Part shown: one piece after another, positions 45,719-56,832 of the stretch | How the letters are laid out: every line of letters begins with the position of its first letter | Position numbering within the stretch: position 1 is the first letter of the stretch | Assembly: GCA_024867545.1 (NCBI GenBank) | Contig: JANFNE010000020.1 | Location: 1,116,001 to 1,180,000, forward strand | Reading direction: 5' to 3' | From: Phytopythium helicoides | Lineage: Eukaryota; Oomycota; Peronosporomycetes; Pythiales; Pythiaceae | Length of the DNA: 64,000 bases | The notes under the pieces: model-generated | What the model saw: the letters and a program-made list of their open reading frames with translations, nothing else | What the model was told of the DNA's origin: nothing | The model's database searches: none | Position numbers and translations under genes: made by a program

Positions 45719-46075
45719 TGTACGGAATGCTCAAGCTCCGATCAGCCTCATGACCCAGCTTCGGCACCTGTGAAAGATGCTGCTATCGATGCTGGTCTTG
45801 GCATTGGTTGCAGTTACGACGGCAGTCCCTGTTATCCAGGCAGTTGGTTTTACTGCAGGTGGGACTGCTGCAGGCTCCTTTGCTGCGGTGGCTGTGCCGT
45901 CGGCTGCGGGGCTGCAGGAGGAGCGATTAGCAGTGGTAGTGCCGTTGCAGTTGCTCAAAGTGTCGAGGCACTTGGTGTGGTACCGATTGCAATTGCTGCT
46001 CCCGTCGTGGCAACGGCTGCAGGTGTGGGGATAGTCATCTCAGCTGTAGCTCAGATTTTCCGTGGTCGTCGTTGA
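45719..46075 (+). CDS. IFI6/IFI27 (ISG12)-like small hydrophobic protein, frame unclear
   Basis: Two overlapping frames both look partly coding. One frame is open through 46075 (ATG at 45719) and ends AQSVEALGVVPIAIAAPVV, then VGIVISAVAQIFRGRR. A second frame at 45777-45910 reads AVPVIQAVGFTAGGTAAGSF, which matches the core of the IFI6/IFI27 family (VGFTxxGIAAGS). A full family protein would need a switch into the second frame near 45810-45835 and back near 45912. Read only in the first frame, the middle becomes unusually Cys-rich. Either two indels are present, or the locus is decayed, or it has been misread. In animals the family sits in mitochondria or other membranes. It lies 94 bp after the C2/EF-hand gene. 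Confidence 0.4.
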   Translation, partial: CTECSSSDQPHDPASAPVKDAAIDAGLGIGCSYDGSPCYPGSWFYCRWDCCRLLCCGGCAVGCGAAGGAISSGSAVAVAQSVEALGVVPIAIAAPVVATAAGVGIVISAVAQIFRGRR

Positions 46076-46262
46076 CTCGATCAGCTGGATCAGCTGTCGC
46101 AATTTCTTAAAGGGTTAATTCAAGTTGGCATGCATAGTTGGAAATGATAGCTAGCTATTCTTGGCACCTTGTGAACACCTTCGCGAGCTTTCCTTTATGT
46201 TCATCTTCATGCCTTATTGAACATAACTCGTCCTGAATGTCCTTTAAGGCATCGAGTTGAAC

Positions 46263-48523
46263 ATGAGATCGCCAGAACGAGCTTCGCGCTCCAGTACAAT
46301 CTCATTGCCCCAGCCAGATGACTCTAATCCAACAATGAGCAGCGCCTCGTGTGTTGCGAACGAGGTAGTGACTTACCGATTCGTCCCCTTTCATTGCATT
46401 GATAGAACTGACGATCATGTCGACCTAGACAAAGCACATTGCCGACAGACTCCAGGCCGCTCTCGTCAAGGTTAAGCGCTTGAACCGACTCGAGGCGGCG
46501 TTGGTCGACTTCTTTGCCGAGGTCATGGATCGGACAGGTGCAGAATGGAGTTCTCCCAATGACGGAGGAATTACTGAACATGAGGCTTCTTATCGGCGAA
46601 ATATTTGGAAGGAGAACCTACTCAAAAAGGCCGAGGGTGATCCCTTGTCGCTGTTGAACGCACTTCGCACTCATTTGCGAGTGCAATTTGCAACGCAAGA
46701 CCAACATCAGCGTCAGACAGCACAGAACATATCGACATTGGCGTCTCGCAATGAATTGTGAGGCGTGCATTACAAGGTGATTTGATATCTGCAAAAGCAC
46801 TAATACGCGGTTATTAGGCGTGAACAGGATGCGCGAGCTGAAATCCAGCAACTCAATGCGGCGAATAGTTCGCTTCGAGAGCAAGTTGCAGCGTTAGCTC
46901 AGCAAGTGGCGACCTCTGAAAACGAGAAGAAGGAGCACATTGAGCTTCATCAGTCGCTGATGAATAAAGCTAGGATGCAACTGGGCCAGGTTCTTGAGCA
47001 TGGGCGTAGACATGAGGAAAATGCTGATCAACTACAAAAACAGGCACGTGCAACTCGAAATCACTGTCCGTGGTCAGCAAACTTGAGCTAACCTCTCTTA
47101 TTAGATCATTGCAATGAAAGATATCAACGATCAGCAGTCAGCTCAACTTCAACTCTTGAGTATGCAGCAAGATACGAAGAGTGCGTCTCCAATGTCCCAA
47201 CTTCAACCAGCACCTTCAATCAGCCTCGTACGAACAAGCAGTGCCATCGATCTAATGGGAAATACACCAGGAGAGAACCAAAAGCTTCGACGCGCACTAC
47301 GAGATTACGAATCAAAGCTCGAGAAGTCTGAGGTAAGTCGCGAAGAACTCAAGAACGAAGTCCAGCGACTGCATAAGCAGATTGTCGGCTATCGTCAAAG
47401 CACCCAGACCCAAAATTTCGTTCGACTCGAGAAAGAAGAGAAGAAATTGAAAGAATCAGTAAACGAGTTTAAAAAGCGAGCGATGGAGAGCGAGGCCGAG
47501 CTACTACGTACCCGTGGAACCGTCAAAGAGCGAGAAGCGCTGATCGAGCGGATGAAAGAAGAGTATACCAAGTTGTTCGGAGTGCTGCAAAAGCACAAAA
47601 CTACAACATCAGTGATTCCGTCTTCGCCTTCAAAGTTAACCCGAGTGGCAAGTTGTTCAAGCTTTGGTGTGGCATCGGCTAATTCCGGTTATCCGACTCG
47701 GGCAGCAGATACGCAGACTCAAGAAAATGCGGTCGCTTCCAGCGGGAAGAGCAAGTGCAATGCTCTAGCGGCGAACGATAATCCATACTTGTTGAATCAT
47801 TACAGAAGTAAGATTGCCGAGTTGGAGAAGCAGGTTGAGGGGCTGCAAGTACAAATTCGCAAGATGATTGCGTCCGAGTACCGACACAAGCAGCAGAATC
47901 GTCTATTCCGAGTTGAGAAGAAGCAGCTTGTGAATACGTGTGATCAACTCCGCTCTGATTTTGAAAAAGCTGTCTTGGTGAGTGCCAAGACTATGACAAC
48001 AACGAAAGTATTGGCTGCCTCAGATGCAGTAGAAATCGACAACGAATTAAGTCTATTGACATCTAGTAGTAAGACTCGGCGACCTTCTTCTTCTGGAGTT
48101 TTGAACGAGATCAAGAGACTTCGACAAAGGAACCAATTTCTCGAAGAGCGTTTTCGCGCAGTTTTGCAGACAGCGGGGCGATCTAGCCGGGCAGCAAATG
48201 ATTCTGGCGATCAAGAAGTACCAGATATCGAGGCTACAACAAGCAGTCTAGTGAACAACTCCAATTCTTCGATAACTGAGCTCGAAAACAGCAACGTCGG
48301 ATCTGTCTCTGTAGGTGATGGTAGTGAAGAATGCGTGGAAAAGACTGAGAGCACGCTTGACAAGAGTGTGAGACGTCGAGGCAGTTCTGCTCGAACTACT
48401 GAGTCCACCGTACCCTCAACCGAGCTATTTGTCTCAATTGACGCCGATACAATCCAGTCGCTACAAAACGTTAAGCGCACGGCTCGTGTACGACCCCAGT
48501 CAGCAGCGGTCGTTCGACGCTGA
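46263..48523 (+). CDS. Long coiled-coil protein
   Basis: Exons 46263-46364, 46429-46757, 46818-47043 and 47105-48523 give 691 aa if the third intron is a GC-AG intron (47044-47104), the only phase-consistent choice I found. The N-terminal helical region (LQAALVKVKRLNRLEAALVD) is followed by long heptad coils (RDYESKLEKSEVSREELKNE, IAELEKQVEGLQVQIRKM). The C-terminal third is Ser-rich and ends VRPQSAAVVRR. Two LC8-like TQT motifs occur (RQSTQTQNF and AADTQTQEN). It resembles centrosomal or basal body coiled-coil proteins in style only. The stop TGA (48521-48523) is followed at once by an in-frame ATG of the next ORF, so the two may be one gene. Confidence 0.6.
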
Positions 48524-50250
48524 ATGCACAAAAGGTTTGCGCCAGAGTGTTATTTTCGTTCTCCAGAGCACTGCCACCAGGCGCAACGTCTGATGGACCT
48601 TGCGGAGGAGTGTCCCGAGAAGCACGAGCGCGTTGCAAAAGCACTTGAGCAGATCAATGGGCTTCGATACCGTGAGTCGAGTGCTAACATACTTTGTTTG
48701 GTTGTTCGCGCCAGCCAACGTTTTACCTTTGTGATAGGATACCATGCTCCGGCAAAGAAACCTAAGGAACAACTGTCTTTCGACTCTGACGACGAGCTTG
48801 ACGTCAATGACAACCGTAGCGACAGTGATAGTGATGCCGGTGCCGAGGATGGCTCAAATATGTCCCTAGATGATCACATCGAGCAGATCTTGCGCAAGAC
48901 AAGAACGATCGCGTTGCTCAAAATCGCCGACAACACTGCGGAGATTGTCTCTCCAGCCGACGAAAGTGATGATGACATGGAGGACGATGCGTTCGATGAC
49001 GATTACTACGAGACTATCGACGAAGAAGCCGCTAACGATGGCGACGAAAGCAACGAATTGGACGACACGATGGCTGCGATTACTGCACAAGCAAAGCCTG
49101 GGAGTTTCCGAAAACTCGGGAGCATGCGCAAGCCCAGTGGGGTGTTTCATATGGAGGATAATGAAGAGGCAGCGGCAGCACAGCGTCTCGCAAGGAAGTT
49201 AAGCACGTACTTGTGTTTACCACGAGTGATCAGCTACAGGGACCTCGAGGCAGTAAGTTTGTTTCCCTTCCCAATCGAGGTTGCTGCCAGAACACCCACG
49301 TTTATACGAACGCTGCGCACAGATCACGGAGACGTTGCTAGATGACCGCCAAGTCGAAAGGGAGGAGTATGCGGATATGATCGACTACCACGTGGATTCG
49401 GCTCGAGATTCATCTAGTGCAGGGGACGGCACATCGGCGCTTGACGATGGCAGTGACAATCCCATTTGGAAGCGCAGGCAATCGGTGAGTAGCTCGCACA
49501 ACAGCAAACAGAAAAGAAGACTAATAAATGGCTGGCGGGTCGATAGCGGCCGGTTGAGCCACTCAATGTTCCTGACGACCCGATGGATTTGGAGATGGTG
49601 CGTGGTGTAACTCAACGGAGCGGTTCCTAGTTGCCAACGTGTGCTGCTCGCTGCATTCAGCATCAGCGCCGGTTGTTCATGGAGGCAAACCAGTTCGGCC
49701 GCTTTTCTAGCCGAGTGAGTGTTTCTTTGATCCTTCATGCTCCGCAAAGGCTGACAACAATTTGGTTTCAATTGAAAAGAACTTCTTCAACGCATCGAGC
49801 AAGAGCCTGCTCAACAAAAGAAGCATGCGGCGCCTCGAGTCCAGTGGAAGTATGAATCTCAGCTCGAATGGCAGCTCCCGCGAGATGTCTCTGGCCGGCA
49901 AGAAGGAGTCGACACGGAGCATGGGCGGTCTCGCAAGTCAAGACAGTAAGCACAGCCTGAATGGCACGGTCGTCGCGGAAGAGGATGACAGCGACGAAGG
50001 TGACGAAACGCAGTTCGGGCATTCAGTGGGGCCGAATGGAGAGCGAGGCAGCATTTTCCTTGAGGAAGACTACATCAAGTGGCGCACCGAGATCAAGGAG
50101 GACTACCTGGCGTGGATCAACGCCAAGGTTGCAGCGGCCAAGCGGCGCAAGTCGCGGGCCAAGAAGGATGCAGGAAAGAAGCCGCGCTGGCTGTTGCTGT
50201 ACGAGGCGAGCAAGCGTCGTCCCCCGCGGGAGGACGATGGCGCCAAGTAG
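48524..50250 (+). CDS. Acidic protein of unknown function, possibly the 3' part of the previous gene
   Basis: Exons 48524-48671, 48738-49252, 49323-49484, 49547-49597, 49631-49714 and 49780-50250; phases agree; 476 aa if it stands alone. The N-terminal part (ECYFRSPEHCHQAQRLMDLA) leads into long Asp/Glu/Ser-rich runs. A helical segment AQRLARKLSTYLCLPRVISY follows, then a Ser-rich stretch and a basic Trp-containing end (EEDYIKWRTEIKEDYLAWIN, KKPRWLLLYEASKRR). No known domain is recognised. There is no room for a promoter upstream. A 60 bp alternative intron (48486-48545) would remove the stop of the previous ORF and keep frame, fusing the two genes. The first intron is 66 bp and can be retained without a stop. 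Confidence 0.5.
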
Positions 50251-50337
50251 CAAGAAACCCGAGAACCAACCGCTTCATTGATCACATCCTTCTTGCTGGA
50301 TCCAGCTCCATTGGCCGCCTGACTTGAAGCTCGCCCC

Positions 50338-50928
50338 TTAACGCGTCCTCGCCTTGGCCTCCTCCTGGATCTTGACCTTCTCAATCTGGTACTTGGCCAT
50401 GGCGTCGGGCAGCGCCGACGCAAACCCATAGATGAAGAGCCCCGAGAATCCGAGCACCAGCAGGCGGTTGCGCGTGCGTCTCGCCCTCGCGCGCGGGTCG
50501 AGCGCCTCCACCACGGACGAGGACGACTCTCGCAGCTTCTGCGCTCCTTCAAACACTGTCGCGCGCACCTTGTCGGCCGCCTCGGCCTTGAGCGCTCCTG
50601 CGCGCTGCTGCGTGGCCGCCTTGGCCCCGCTCACCGACTCGCCCACGCGCTCCTTCACGTCCCCCACGGCGTCGCGCGCCGCCTGCTGCAGGTGCTCGGC
50701 GTTGCTCCGCAGATTCTGCTGCAGGTGCTCGGCGTTGCCGCGCAGGTTCTGCTTGACGCGCTCGCCCACCTGCGCCGCGTCCTGCAGCTTGAGCTTCGCG
50801 TCCTCCGCGCGCTGCTCCACGGCGCCGCGCAGCTCCGCCGCCTTCTGCTGCGCCTTCTGCTGCATCTCTTCCGCCTCGCGCTTCATCCTGCCCGTTGCCG
50901 ACTGCGCCAGCGCACGCAGCCGCTCCAT
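50338..50928 (-). CDS. Amphipathic-helix protein with C-terminal membrane anchor
   Basis: 196 aa, one exon. Residues 1-135 are one long Ala/Glu/Lys/Gln helix with degenerate 11-mer periodicity (NLRGNAEHLQQ then NLRSNAEHLQQ, an exact near-duplicate), as in apolipoprotein-like, perilipin-like or LEA-like helices. A single hydrophobic segment near the C-terminus (NRLLVLGFSGLFIYGFASAL) is followed by a charged end KVKIQEEAKARTR, which fits a tail anchor. It may coat lipid droplets or an organelle membrane; this is inferred from shape. GC content is very high. It converges with the previous gene, 87 bp apart. Confidence 0.6.
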   Translation of the reverse strand: MERLRALAQSATGRMKREAEEMQQKAQQKAAELRGAVEQRAEDAKLKLQDAAQVGERVKQNLRGNAEHLQQNLRSNAEHLQQAARDAVGDVKERVGESVSGAKAATQQRAGALKAEAADKVRATVFEGAQKLRESSSSVVEALDPRARARRTRNRLLVLGFSGLFIYGFASALPDAMAKYQIEKVKIQEEAKARTR

Positions 50929-51312
50929 GGCCGCCAGCGCCTTGCCCGGAGGTTGCCAAGATGCACTTTCCAGCGTATGGTCGGATTTAACAGGTGGGTA
51001 TTACACAGGGAGGTATTGGACGATGGGTAGTTGATACGGACCATAGCGCGTTTCCTCATGTCGCTCTGCGCCGCGTCGCAGGAACTTCGTTGCGGCCGTT
51101 ACCTCTCGAACAGCATGTTTCCCCTTGCCAACAGCATGTTTATCCATGTACGCCACACTACGTTCCAGTGATGGGTGATTGCGGAATGCGTGCTTGACAG
51201 CTTTCCCTTCGGCTAAGTCCGAAAAAAAAAAAATCCCCATTTTGCGCCACCACCTTGGGCCAATCATTTCCAGGTCGACCCCCTCGACACCAAGCGCATA
51301 AGGAGAAAGGCC
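50929..51312. promoter_or_regulatory. Divergent promoter region with 12 bp direct repeat
   Basis: This 384 bp gap between outward-facing genes (amphipathic protein and ATAD3) contains the exact 12-mer AACAGCATGTTT twice (51109-51120 and 51130-51141, 21 bp apart) and an A tract at about 51220-51231. The repeat is near-palindromic and could be a paired factor site. Confidence 0.4.
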
Positions 51313-53070
51313 ATGTTCGGCGGGTTCGGACGGCGCTCGGCGCCTGCAGAGGAGGCCCAGGCGCCCGCGCAGCCCGCGAGCAACACGCTGACACCTCAGA
51401 ATGGCAAGGCGGCGAGCGGCGCGGGTGGGTACTCGTTCGACCCGTCGGGTCTGGAGCGCGCGGCCAAGGCGGCCCGCGAGCTGGAGAACTCGCGGCACGC
51501 CAAGGACGCGTTCGCGATCGCCAAGGAGACGGAGCGCACCAAGCAGCTGGAGCACCAGGCGCACATGCGCGAGCAGGAGGCGCTGTACAAGCAGTACGAG
51601 ATCGTGCGCGTGCAGAAGGAGGGCGAGGAGCGCCGCAAGACGCTCGAGGAGGAGACGCGCCAGCACCAGACGCGCGCGCAGTACCAGGACCAGCTCAAGC
51701 GCAAGCAGTACGCCGACCAGCTCGCCGCGCAGAAGTACATGAAGGAGCAGGAGCTGCAGAAGCAGGAGGAGATGCTCGCGCGACAGGAGGCCTCGCGCAG
51801 GAAGACGCTGGAGTACGAGGCCGAGCTGCGCCAGAAGACGGAGCTCGCCAAGGTCGCGGCCGAGGTCGAGGGAAAGATCAAGCAGGAGCGACTCAACCAC
51901 GACCTACACCTTGAGGAGGCGCGCGTGCGCGCCAAGGAGTACCGCGAGACCGTGCTCGAGGGCATCAAGCTCGCCTGGTTCCACGGTCGGCGCGGGCGTC
52001 ATGGCCTTTGTCGACGACCGCGAGAAGCTCACGGCCACGGTCGCCTCGCTCACGGCGCTTGCGCTTGGTATCTACACCGCCAAGGTCTCGACGGGCGTCG
52101 CCGGCAAGTACGTCGAGGCGCGCCTCGGCAAGCCGTCGCTGGTCCGTGAGACCTCGCGCCGTTCGGTCGCGCAGGTTGTCACCAACCCGCTGCCGTCGCT
52201 CAAGCGCGTGCTGCGTCTGCAGAAGCCGCACGACGCGCTCGAGGGCGTCGTGCTTGAGCCCAAGCTCGATGAGCGCCTGCGCAGCGTTGCTGTGTCGACC
52301 TTCAACACCAAGAAGAACCGCGCGCCGTTCCGCCACTTGCTGCTTCACGGTCCTCCCTGGTACGGGTAAGACCCTGTTCGCCAAGGCGCTGGCTCGTCAC
52401 TCCGGCCTCGAGTACGCCATCCTGACGGGTGGTGACGTCGCTCCGCTTGGCCGTGAGGGCGTGACGGAGATCCACAAGCTGTTCGATTGGGCTTCGCACA
52501 GCAGCCGCGGTCTGCTGCTGTTTGTCGACGAGGCTGACGCATTCCTGCAGAAGCGAAGCAACACGGTCATGAGTGAGGACATGCGCAATGCGCTCAACGC
52601 GTTCCTGTACCGTACAGGTGAGGCGAGCGACAAGTTCATGATTGTGTTCGCCAGTAACCAGCCGGAGCAGTTCGACTGGGCCTATCAACGATCGTATTGA
52701 TGAGATGGTCGAGTTCAAGCTGCCGGGCCATGCCGAGCGCGTGCGCATGCTCAAGCAGTACTTTGACGACCTCATCCGTGCGCCGAAGAACTCGCGCGCC
52801 AAGAAGATCTACGTTGAGGACATTGAGGACTCGGACTTTGAGGAGATTGCCACTCGCATTGAGGGTTTCTCGGGTCGTGAGATCTCGAAGCTCGTGATTG
52901 CGTTCCAGGCTTCTGCGTACGGCTCGTCGTCGTCGCAGTTCACGAAGCAGATGCTGCAGGACGTGCTGGACCACCACCTGACGGCCCACGTGCAGAAGGA
53001 GGAGTGGAAGAAGTACGTCGGCCCGAGCGAGAAGCACGACACGCTGGCGCAGGCCACCATCATTGAGTAA
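51313..53070 (+). CDS. ATAD3: ATAD3 mitochondrial AAA+ ATPase, three +1 frame breaks
   Basis: One exon that reads as a complete ATAD3 of about 584 aa once three surplus bases are skipped (near 51976, 52358 and 52683). The N-terminal part is Pro/Ala-rich, then a long coiled coil ([16 protein letters not shown]), the inner-membrane segment region ([20 protein letters not shown]) and [15 protein letters not shown]. The AAA+ domain follows: Walker A HGPPGTGKT across break 2, Walker [13 protein letters not shown] and sensor [12 protein letters not shown] before break 3. The C-terminal helical domain ends [14 protein letters not shown]3 shapes mitochondrial inner-membrane contacts and nucleoids. 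As written, translation would stop early each time. The total surplus is three bases and flanking conservation is perfect, so I favour consensus error over decay. Confidence 0.88.
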
Positions 53071-53858
53071 GTTGCTGCGATGAGCATGAGCTGTGCAGAT
53101 GGTATGCCTGTCTCCACCCCACGCCTCGAGTCTGCGATCCTGACCATCGTCCGACTCAGCCCTCGCTCGCCACGTGTTAGTGTATATCATAGAGACTAGA
53201 CTGTAGTTCCTGGTTGGTGGGCGCTACTCTGTCTTTTACCGCGCCGGCCGGCTACTTGCCTCCGACGATCTGAAAGTGAAGAAACAGAGAAAAAAGGGAA
53301 ATAAAAAAGCAAACAAACCGGGAATTCCATCGAGGTGTAGTGAGTGCATCACGCCGCGACGTCTCGGGCAGTTGGCACTGAACAAACCAATGCGTGCTCA
53401 TCTTGATATCCCTTCCAGAGCGATCATCGCGTAGACTGCCCAATTCTCTTCTTCGAGATGTCGACCGAAGAAGGCTCATCGCTGAGTCAGTCTGTAACCT
53501 CGTCGACAAAATGTCTATGTCACGTTGACGGGGGCAAAAATACTCCGTTCGAACTGAGAATGCAATGAGAGTCACCAACTTGTGCGGAACTACTATGTTC
53601 ACAACAAACTTCACTGCAGGCTGCAGCTGCCACCTCAACGCTGAAGTGATGAGCCAAAGACTGCCTTACGTGAAGTCGGTATCTAAAGCTGTATCGGTAG
53701 ATCCAGGTTTGTGTGGTTGTTCCTTCATGACATCACACGATGCAGCCTAATTGTATTTTCGCTTGGGATCACGAGATATTCCTGTCTTCGAAGAAGACCC
53801 CGCAGTTTCGTCTATTGGAGTTTCCAGGAAGCGTCGATTGCCAGAGTCAGAGAGCGCC
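53071..53858. other. Intergenic, 788 bp
   Basis: This gap lies between ATAD3 and a membrane protein gene on the same strand. It is AT-richer and contains an A-rich purine run at 53273-53317. An upstream exon of the next gene could lie at 53565-53750, but I cannot support it. No RNA gene is seen. Confidence 0.4.
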
Positions 53859-56061
53859 ATGAAAGCTCTCGCCGTGCTATCTATCGGTTCGTGGGAACAT
53901 TGCGATGGCAACAAGTCCAGACCGCGGCCGACTTTGCTTCAATTGGTGGCAGCAAGCTACCACTGGGCGACGTGGTGCTTTATTTTGGTGCTGGTTTGCT
54001 CTCAATTCTTATCGATTGTGTCGGATTCTACTACGTCTCACAATCATCTTTACTACGGCCGGGACCCTTTTGAAGGCCCTACGGAAATCGTTGGCTTGAA
54101 TGATGTTCCATTCGACGACCGAGTCATTTCGTGTATCAATTCCAGCAACGTGTACGAGGCTTGGCAGGTCAGTGCGCTCATTGCCGCAAACATGACTAAA
54201 TTGGTAGGCTCGACTTCAAATGTGAAGACGGGATACCGGTTAGTTCACCGTCGTGATACAGCACCACTCGAGCTCGATTCACTCTCAAAGGCAGAATATG
54301 ACTCTTCTTGTAATCTTATCGCAAACACCATGGATAGTATTCTGGAAGCGTGTGTTGCACTAGGATATGCAAGTGTTACTCGCGACATACTCCGGTTTGT
54401 TCCTGACACCGACAGCTTGGAAGTTTACGAGATCCCAGATTCGCTTCCGATTCTCATTATGCCCTACTGGGATAACTCAGTTCTTGGTCGGCACGCAACA
54501 CCTACTTGGGACGGTGACGCTTGCATCTACCGCCTTGACGAAGGCTACATCAACTCTCAGTTGACTAGTGCACGATTTCGAGGCGTCAACCAAACTGTCC
54601 GGCAGTCCCGGACGATTGATTGGCTTCGAGTCAAAGATAGTGGTGAGTGGCGTCATGGGTGGTATCAAGACCCGGAGGGAATTCGCTGGTTTACAGATGT
54701 TGAGAGTACCTGGGATGACCCCCGGTTTCACATGGAGAACCGGCAGTTCGATATGCACACTGGATATGAAAGTGACTGCTCTAACACAGATTTGTGCCGG
54801 TCTACAACCCCATATCCGCTGACCTGGGGACCAAAGACTTCGCAAGTGGAGTACGCTATCAACGTCAACTCGGTCTACTCAGCTAATGCGACTCGCTATG
54901 GCTTGTTTCTGTACGAATCTGTCCTCGTACGCACCTGTTCGCTGCCTATACGGGTGGGAGACACTGTTGTCAAATGGCTCGGTTGGATTTTTGCTCGCTC
55001 GGTGGATGTTTGCCATGCTAGCTTTGCACCGAGGATTTTATCTGCGGAGAAGCGAGTGGCACAGCAGCGGAATCGGATGCATTTGCAGTTCGACCAGCTT
55101 CCGTCTGCTCCCACTCGCCGTATTACCGCGTCTGAAATCATCGCTAGAAGCCTTTTGGACGGTGGGTTGTCAATTCGAGGGCCAGCAAATAGCAATGTCC
55201 GAGTCTTGGTTCGCAATCTATCCTGCGATCGTCGAGATCATGCTCGTATATTACAGCTTGCTCAACACACTTGGGATGATTTTGCGCAGAAGGATGAGCG
55301 ACTCGCTTTTTGCACCTAGCATCTTTTTCTTGTGCGGTATGCATTATTCTCGGTACTACTTGGCTGAGTCTGGGATCCTCAACGGAGTTGATGGACGGGT
55401 CGCGACGGTGGTCTTCTCCGACGAAGTAGCTCACCTCAAGCTCGTGGATTTCTTTTGTTCGGATTTGCCACTCCGTCTCAACGGAAACGTGCACCAGCTA
55501 TTTTATGCGAAGCTTGGTATATTAGGTGCAAATCTTCTTCCCCTCATTTTTACGCGGACGCTACCAGTCTCTCGCAAAATTCCCCAGCACCTACGTGGTG
55601 TTGAAAAGGCATTGGCGGTTCGAGCACAACAGGTTGGAGGGCTTTCAAGTACATGTAATTATGGACTATCCAGTGCAGTCCGCCATTTGTTTAGCCTGAA
55701 GAATGCGGTGGCTCCATTGAAGGAGGAGAGTTCTAAAGTTCAAAGCTTTATTTCCGACGATGACCAGGCCGATGAAAAGGTATTTCTTAATGGATATCAA
55801 CTGCTTCGGATTGGCTACGTGGTTTTTGGCGACAATTTCCTTATCAGTTTTGAGGACTGGGATATCATCACTCTTTTGGCACCAATGCGAAATATGCACC
55901 ACTTGTGGAATTACCGCGTTATGGTCTGGACGCTACGAGACAGCGGATCGTTTCATGGAAAAGAAGTGGAGAATGCACATCCAGAGCTGTGGAGAGTTGA
56001 TGACCCCCGACTGGTGAGGGTGCCATTTTGGCGCCTACACGTTTGCGATATTCGCTGCTGA
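53859..56061 (+). CDS. Large multi-pass membrane protein, oomycete type, one frame break
   Basis: About 733 aa from the ATG at 53859 (MKALAVLSIGSWEHCDG). A first membrane segment (WATWCFILVLVCSQFLSIV) is followed by a long extracytoplasmic domain of about 340 residues with N-glycosylation sites and Trp/Asp-rich strands (GWYQDPEGIRWFTDVEST). After a +1 frame change near 54936 come several membrane segments (GFLLARWMFAMLALHRGF, SFRLLPLAVLPRL, IVEIMLVYYSLLNTLGMIL, KLGILGANLLPLIF) and a soluble tail ending HVCDIRC. The pattern fits the large unnamed oomycete family of membrane proteins with this ectodomain. The break may be an error or real decay. Function is unknown. Confidence 0.6.
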
Positions 56062-56227
56062 CAATGTTATTCGCCCACAAAGTCAGTCAAGTCTCTTGGG
56101 GGAATCGCTTGGCAAGTCATGGCCAACTGCTGTCAACTTAGAGGTACCGAGCGAGTGAGTACTCAAGAAAACACGAAAGCTTTGGTGCAACAATGGCACA
56201 CCATATTACAACAAAGTTGAAATAACG

Positions 56228-56587
56228 TCAAGAATCGTAAGTATTGCCGTTTGGATCAGTGATCGACAGCTTGTTAATGAGATGGAGCACCTTTGCTTGA
56301 AATCGACGTGACTGACCATCAACTTCTCGCGAAAGGCGCACTTGCTCATCTTTCTAGTACCAACGCATCATGGCTGAGAAATAGTTGCCTTCGAGTTCAG
56401 ATATCCTTGAGTGGATGACATCCTTCTTGCTGAAAACCCACGATACAACGTCGTTGCATTCAGTACCTACTGTCGTCTGGTCACCCACGCCGAGAGAAAA
56501 ACCCGCGGTCTCGCGCGCCTCCGAGTACTTGGGTGATTGGGTAGTTGGTAACTCAGAGCCGCATTGGCCAATATCACGCATGTACAC
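56228..56587 (-). CDS. Small hypothetical protein, two exons
   Basis: The minus-strand exon 56228-56353 (42 codons including stop) reads KDEQVRLSREVDGQSRRFQA and LHLINKLSITDPNGNTY with clear coding character, after an acceptor TACTAG. A phase-consistent upstream exon begins at the ATG at 56587 (MYMRDIGQCGSELPTTQSP) and ends at a GTAGGT donor near 56471. The total is about 80 aa. The helical charged end could be a coiled-coil subunit of some complex. The exact first exon is uncertain because CCAAT boxes overlap it. Confidence 0.35.
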
Positions 56588-56625
56588 CTATTGGCCAAAA
56601 GCAATAATCAAACCGTCCAATCACA
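56520..56625. promoter_or_regulatory. CCAAT-rich, palindromic promoter block
   Basis: CCAAT or ATTGG motifs occur near 56536, 56565-56574 (the palindrome ATTGGCCAAT), 56591 and 56619, that is, four or more in about 90 bp. The layout resembles the FANCD2/ECTFxP promoter and suggests divergent transcription of the small minus gene and an unresolved plus-strand gene. Confidence 0.45.
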
Positions 56626-56773
56626 CGCCACAGCGCCTTTCCGACGCTTTTCTTTCTCCAAGTGGGTCAGCTCGACCTCATGGCCTCACCATTTGCAGTT
56701 CCAGCGGTGGCGGTGACGACATGCGGTTGGTGTTGTTAGTGGTGCTGGTGTCTGACGCGGTTCTGTATGTCTG

Positions 56774-56832
56774 TGTGCTTTGCTGTGATGTGCTATGCTG
56801 TGCTGTGTTGTGCTGTGCTGTGCTGTGCTGTG
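56774..56832 (+). repeat. TGCTG microsatellite
   Basis: Tandem TGCTG pentamers with a few interruptions occupy about 60 bp inside what would be an intron of the unresolved plus-strand gene. The Cys-rich ORF that crosses it is a by-product of the repeat. Confidence 0.75.

Noticed and set aside
51001..51900. Long minus-strand ORF (299 aa), Leu/Arg-rich
   Set aside because: It is exactly antisense to the ATAD3 coiled-coil region; the composition follows from codon bias of GAG/CAG-rich sequence.
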